From NCBI GenBank assembly GCA_902783395.1, contig CACZRA010000100.1, positions 1 through 9,349 on the forward strand: DNA of 9,349 bases, in the 5' to 3' direction. The translations under genes were made by a program, and so were the position numbers. Source of the DNA: an uncultured Lachnospiraceae bacterium (GTDB lineage Bacteria; Bacillota; Clostridia; Lachnospirales; Lachnospiraceae). Numbering within the stretch: position 1 is the first letter of the stretch; each line of letters opens with the position of its first letter. Below are positions 6,938 to 9,349 of this stretch, one piece after another. Under the pieces are notes generated by a model. It made no database searches. It was not told the origin of the DNA and saw only the letters and a program-made list of their open reading frames with translations.

Positions 6938-9349
6938 TGAAAAAAAAGAGTAAAGGCATAAGCAGAAAAAGAATAATACAGATCCTCATGCTGCTGACCG
7001 TTGCGGGCGTTGTCGGCTTCTTCATAAGGAAGAACGCGCTGGCCCTCTTTAACGAGCAGGAGGCCATGACCTTTGAGGAGTATTCATCCGCGAATACCAT
7101 AGAGAATTCCGTGCTCTTCGTAGGTACATATTTAATTAATATTTACGGAATGTCGGACCAGATATATGAGAAGGCACAGGATTCCGCCAGCGAATCCAAC
7201 CAGACGAATATCTACTATAAGTCAGAGCTTGCGAACGGAGAGTGGTTTGACGTTACCGACGCGGAAACCCTTACGGATATCATGAACGACGCGGTAGCGG
7301 TACCGGAGAGCGAGCTGGCTCCTCTGTATGTACAGTATTATGTAAGTGCCGACGGCACGGTGACGGATGTGCTGGAGGGAGATGAGGTAAATCCCTTTGA
7401 TATCCCCGATCCCTACAAGCTCTCGGGGCTGAAGGAGCTGGAGCCCCTCTGGCTGCTCTATACGAACTCAGCCTCGGCAAATGAGATAAGCCAGGAGGAT
7501 TATCTCAAGAACATGAACTCCGCCAACACCGGTAACAAGAGAACCGATGTATATACCTATCAGCTTCTGACAGCCTTCTTTGCCATGGACCTGAGGGATG
7601 ACGAGACGGACGGGTATGACGCGGATCTTGCGAGGCTGTATGCGGCCTACAAGAGCTACAAGGCAGCGGAAATGGATGATGAGGCACAGATAATCTACGA
7701 TCTGATGGAAAAGGTCGATGCCTCAAGGCGTGCCGTGGTGATGAGAAAGCTGGCGGTGATAGATGACAATGCCCTCGGAGTGCTGAACGATCTGGCGAAC
7801 GGAAAGTATTATACGGTCTCCGGTGATTTCCTCGATCCCGAGACCGCGCAGGGCAAATCAGATGACGAGGGCTCGAGTGACGATACCTTCAACGATACCT
7901 CGGAGGATCCGGATTATATCAAGGAGCTCAAGGAGTCCGTAAGCCATGAGTTTGAAAAGGGCGACGAGAGCGATGAATGGTGGGGAGTGCTCCAGAAGGA
8001 TTACGAGAAGGATCTGAAGACGCCCTCCTCAAACGGGACTCCCTTCAAGACAAACAGTGATCTGATTGACGCCATAGGCACATCCAATGAGAACTGCGAG
8101 CAGAGCTACAACAACTACATGGCTCAGGCGCTCACGGATGATGACAGCGTACTGGGACATGCCGAATATGAGTATTCAAATCAGGTAATAGAGCAGGCGA
8201 GCGCCGACGGTTCGGGCGGACCCATCAATTACCTGAGGGATGTCCTTAATATAAAGAACAGTATCATAAAGAATTCAGACAGCGAGATAAACCTTCTTGA
8301 TTCTTCTCTTCTCGACTTGGGTGAGGGCAACTATGAGGAAGCCCTCACCTCGGGTCAACCGCCCGGATACGATACGATGCTCGGGAGCGGCGCGGGAGCC
8401 GCGGCGGCGGAGACGCTTTTGGACGAGGAATTCGATAAAGCAGAGAAGAGACGGACAGAACTGGAATTTCTGATAGATGCATACAGGCAGAGGGAACAGG
8501 CTTCCACTGCACTGACCTACGTGAACGGCTGTATCACCTGGACGGAGGGACTCTATGACGGTGTGGCGGATGACGCTTTCAAGCAGAAATCTGACAGCTC
8601 CATAGACAGCCACCTGAAATGGCTCCAGGATCTTGCGGACCAGATAAAGAATTCGGATGACAGCCTTAAGACCAAGCTCGATGAGCTGACCGACAAGAAG
8701 GAGGAGCTCCAGAGAAAGAGGGACGCGGCTCTTGATGACAACGACCTTGCGGGAGCAGCCCAGTATGACAAGATGATCGAGGCTGTGGACCAGGATATAG
8801 CCGAAGAGGAAGAGAATACCGGAAAGAGCGCGAATGAAAGCATGGCAAACGACATCGTGAATTCGGCTCTGGACAAGCTTGCCAATGACCCGAATGCCGA
8901 TGTATCGGCGGAGATGGATGCCCTCAACAATATGGGCGACGGCGACAAGGCCGGGAAGATCTCCGACAGACAGAGCGGTGGATCCGGCAGCGGCTCAGGC
9001 TCAGGTTCGGGCAGCGGATCGGGTTCAGGCAGCGGCTCAGGCTCAGGCTCGGGCAGCGGATCCGGCAGTGGATCCGGCTCAGGCAAAGGCTCAGGCTCGG
9101 GCAGCGGATCGGGCTCAGGCAGCGGATCGGGCTCAGGCAGCGGATCGGGTTCAGGCAGCGGCTCAGGCAAGGGAGCCGGGAGCGGCATGTCCGAGCAGGA
9201 TATCCTCAATGCGATCCTTGCGATGTTCGGAAAGAGTCCGGAGGATATGAATGCCGATGAGCTCGCCATAACGACGGCAGCGGTATCAAGGTTCGGAAGG
9301 AGCGGCAACACCACCGCGATGAGCATGGCAGCAAGCTTTGCGGAGCTCA
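6934..9349 (+). CDS. Membrane-anchored acidic coiled-coil protein with long Gly/Ser tract (3' partial)
   Basis: The frame is open for 805 codons from ATG 6934 (or 6937) to the window end with no stop, so the gene continues beyond. A basic N-terminus (KKKSKGISRKR) precedes one hydrophobic helix at about 14-31, so the rest is predicted to be extracytoplasmic. Residues about 92-175 form a mixed alpha/beta block that includes YYKSELANGEWFDV and NPFDIPDPYKLSGLKELEPL. The block at about 190-290 is mainly helical. An acidic linker lies at about 310-329 (SDDEGSSDDTFNDTSEDPDY). Helical, charged coiled-coil-like sequence runs at about 503-628. A 71-residue Gly/Ser tract (681-751) then joins a new helical segment, from SEQDILNAILAMFGKSPEDM to the edge. 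No catalytic motif is seen, and I do not recognise the family. Placed directly after the TolC-like gene, it could be its inner-membrane-anchored partner, but it shows no lipoyl/HlyD signature. Function is unknown. Confidence 0.72.
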   Translation, partial: MMKKKSKGISRKRIIQILMLLTVAGVVGFFIRKNALALFNEQEAMTFEEYSSANTIENSVLFVGTYLINIYGMSDQIYEKAQDSASESNQTNIYYKSELANGEWFDVTDAETLTDIMNDAVAVPESELAPLYVQYYVSADGTVTDVLEGDEVNPFDIPDPYKLSGLKELEPLWLLYTNSASANEISQEDYLKNMNSANTGNKRTDVYTYQLLTAFFAMDLRDDETDGYDADLARLYAAYKSYKAAEMDDEAQIIYDLMEKVDASRRAVVMRKLAVIDDNALGVLNDLANGKYYTVSGDFLDPETAQGKSDDEGSSDDTFNDTSEDPDYIKELKESVSHEFEKGDESDEWWGVLQKDYEKDLKTPSSNGTPFKTNSDLIDAIGTSNENCEQSYNNYMAQALTDDDSVLGHAEYEYSNQVIEQASADGSGGPINYLRDVLNIKNSIIKNSDSEINLLDSSLLDLGEGNYEEALTSGQPPGYDTMLGSGAGAAAAETLLDEEFDKAEKRRTELEFLIDAYRQREQASTALTYVNGCITWTEGLYDGVADDAFKQKSDSSIDSHLKWLQDLADQIKNSDDSLKTKLDELTDKKEELQRKRDAALDDNDLAGAAQYDKMIEAVDQDIAEEEENTGKSANESMANDIVNSALDKLANDPNADVSAEMDALNNMGDGDKAGKISDRQSGGSGSGSGSGSGSGSGSGSGSGSGSGSGSGSGSGSGKGSGSGSGSGSGSGSGSGSGSGSGSGSGKGAGSGMSEQDILNAILAMFGKSPEDMNADELAITTAAVSRFGRSGNTTAMSMAASFAEL
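8974..9186 (+). repeat. Gly/Ser low-complexity tract encoded by repeated GGC/GGA-TCx/AGC codons
   Basis: This tract encodes 71 residues that are almost entirely alternating Gly and Ser, interrupted only by Lys at 9085-9087 and 9169-9171 and an Ala near the end. Serine codons TCA, TCG, TCC and AGC are mixed, which suggests expansion from short units rather than one codon. Flexible linkers of this kind tether or span distance. The tract is a likely site of length variation between strains. Confidence 0.9.
9103..9156 (+). repeat. Three tandem copies of an 18-base unit within the Gly/Ser tract
   Basis: The unit AGCGGATCGGGCTCAGGC occurs at 9103-9120 and again at 9121-9138. At 9139-9156 it recurs with a single C-to-T change (GGT for GGC). 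The same changed version also appears at 9013-9030. Near-identity at synonymous positions points to recent tandem duplication by slippage or recombination. Confidence 0.85.

Noticed and set aside
8974..9186. CRISPR or intergenic satellite array
   Set aside because: The repeats are in frame, encode Gly/Ser and have no unique spacers.
8879..9250. Plus-strand second-frame open frame with Ala/Gln/Arg repeats
   Set aside because: It is a frame-shifted shadow of the same Gly/Ser tract, with no ribosome site and no independent support.
8553..9326. Minus-strand open frame of 257 codons rich in Pro-Glu-Pro-Asp repeats
   Set aside because: It is the antisense reading of the Gly/Ser-coding repeat, which cannot produce stops in that frame. 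The plus-strand gene continues the operon with consistent codon use.
1..9349. Assignment of the locus to type VII secretion
   Set aside because: Only the pseudokinase-plus-helix layout hints at it. No WXG100 protein, FtsK/SpoIIIE ATPase or other hallmark is in the window, and a TolC-like protein is not part of that system.
1..9349. Promoters, terminators, riboswitches or RNA genes
   Set aside because: The longest gap between genes is 11 bases, and no stem-loop plus T-run or RNA-like element was seen.

Overview
The window is a single, fully coding, plus-strand run of six genes: one 5'-partial, four complete and one 3'-partial. Three junctions are ATGA stop/start overlaps (252-255, 1130-1133, 6934-6937), one is a 14-base overlap (4865-4878), and the only gap is 11 bases (3602-3612). 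No promoter, terminator, RNA gene, mobile element or CRISPR array is visible, so the window appears to be the interior of a longer operon. Base composition is near half G+C by eye. Codon use is even across the genes and rich in AGG/AGA (Arg) and ATA (Ile). Codon use and protein style suggest a Bacillota/Clostridia-type organism, possibly Lachnospiraceae, but this is an inference and no taxonomic marker gene is present.

Layout: (1) 1-255, the C-terminal end of a protein with a bacterial Ig-like domain. (2) 252-1133, a kinase-like protein with a degenerate catalytic loop, followed by one membrane helix. (3) 1130-3601, a four-helix membrane protein with two extracytoplasmic sensor-like regions, a HAMP-like linker, a degenerate class III nucleotide cyclase domain and a TPR-like tail. 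(4) 3613-4878, a one-helix membrane protein carrying about five MORN repeats. (5) 4865-6937, an exported protein with a two-repeat TolC/outer-membrane-efflux-type coiled-coil fold, extended by two related C-terminal beta modules. (6) 6934 to the window end, an N-terminally anchored, acidic, coiled-coil protein with a 71-residue Gly/Ser tract, cut off by the window edge.

How they may work together: every complete product is predicted to be membrane-anchored or exported. The two proteins that look like signalling enzymes both lack key catalytic residues. The most economical reading is a multi-protein envelope-spanning assembly. In it, a pseudokinase and a pseudocyclase would act as cytoplasmic scaffold or sensing parts, while the MORN, TolC-like and coiled-coil/Gly-Ser proteins would build the extracytoplasmic part. 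This could be a secretion or export device, or a surface structure. I do not recognise the locus as a named system. The pseudokinase-plus-single-helix design recalls EssB/YukC of type VII secretion, but no WXG100 protein or FtsK-like ATPase is in the window.
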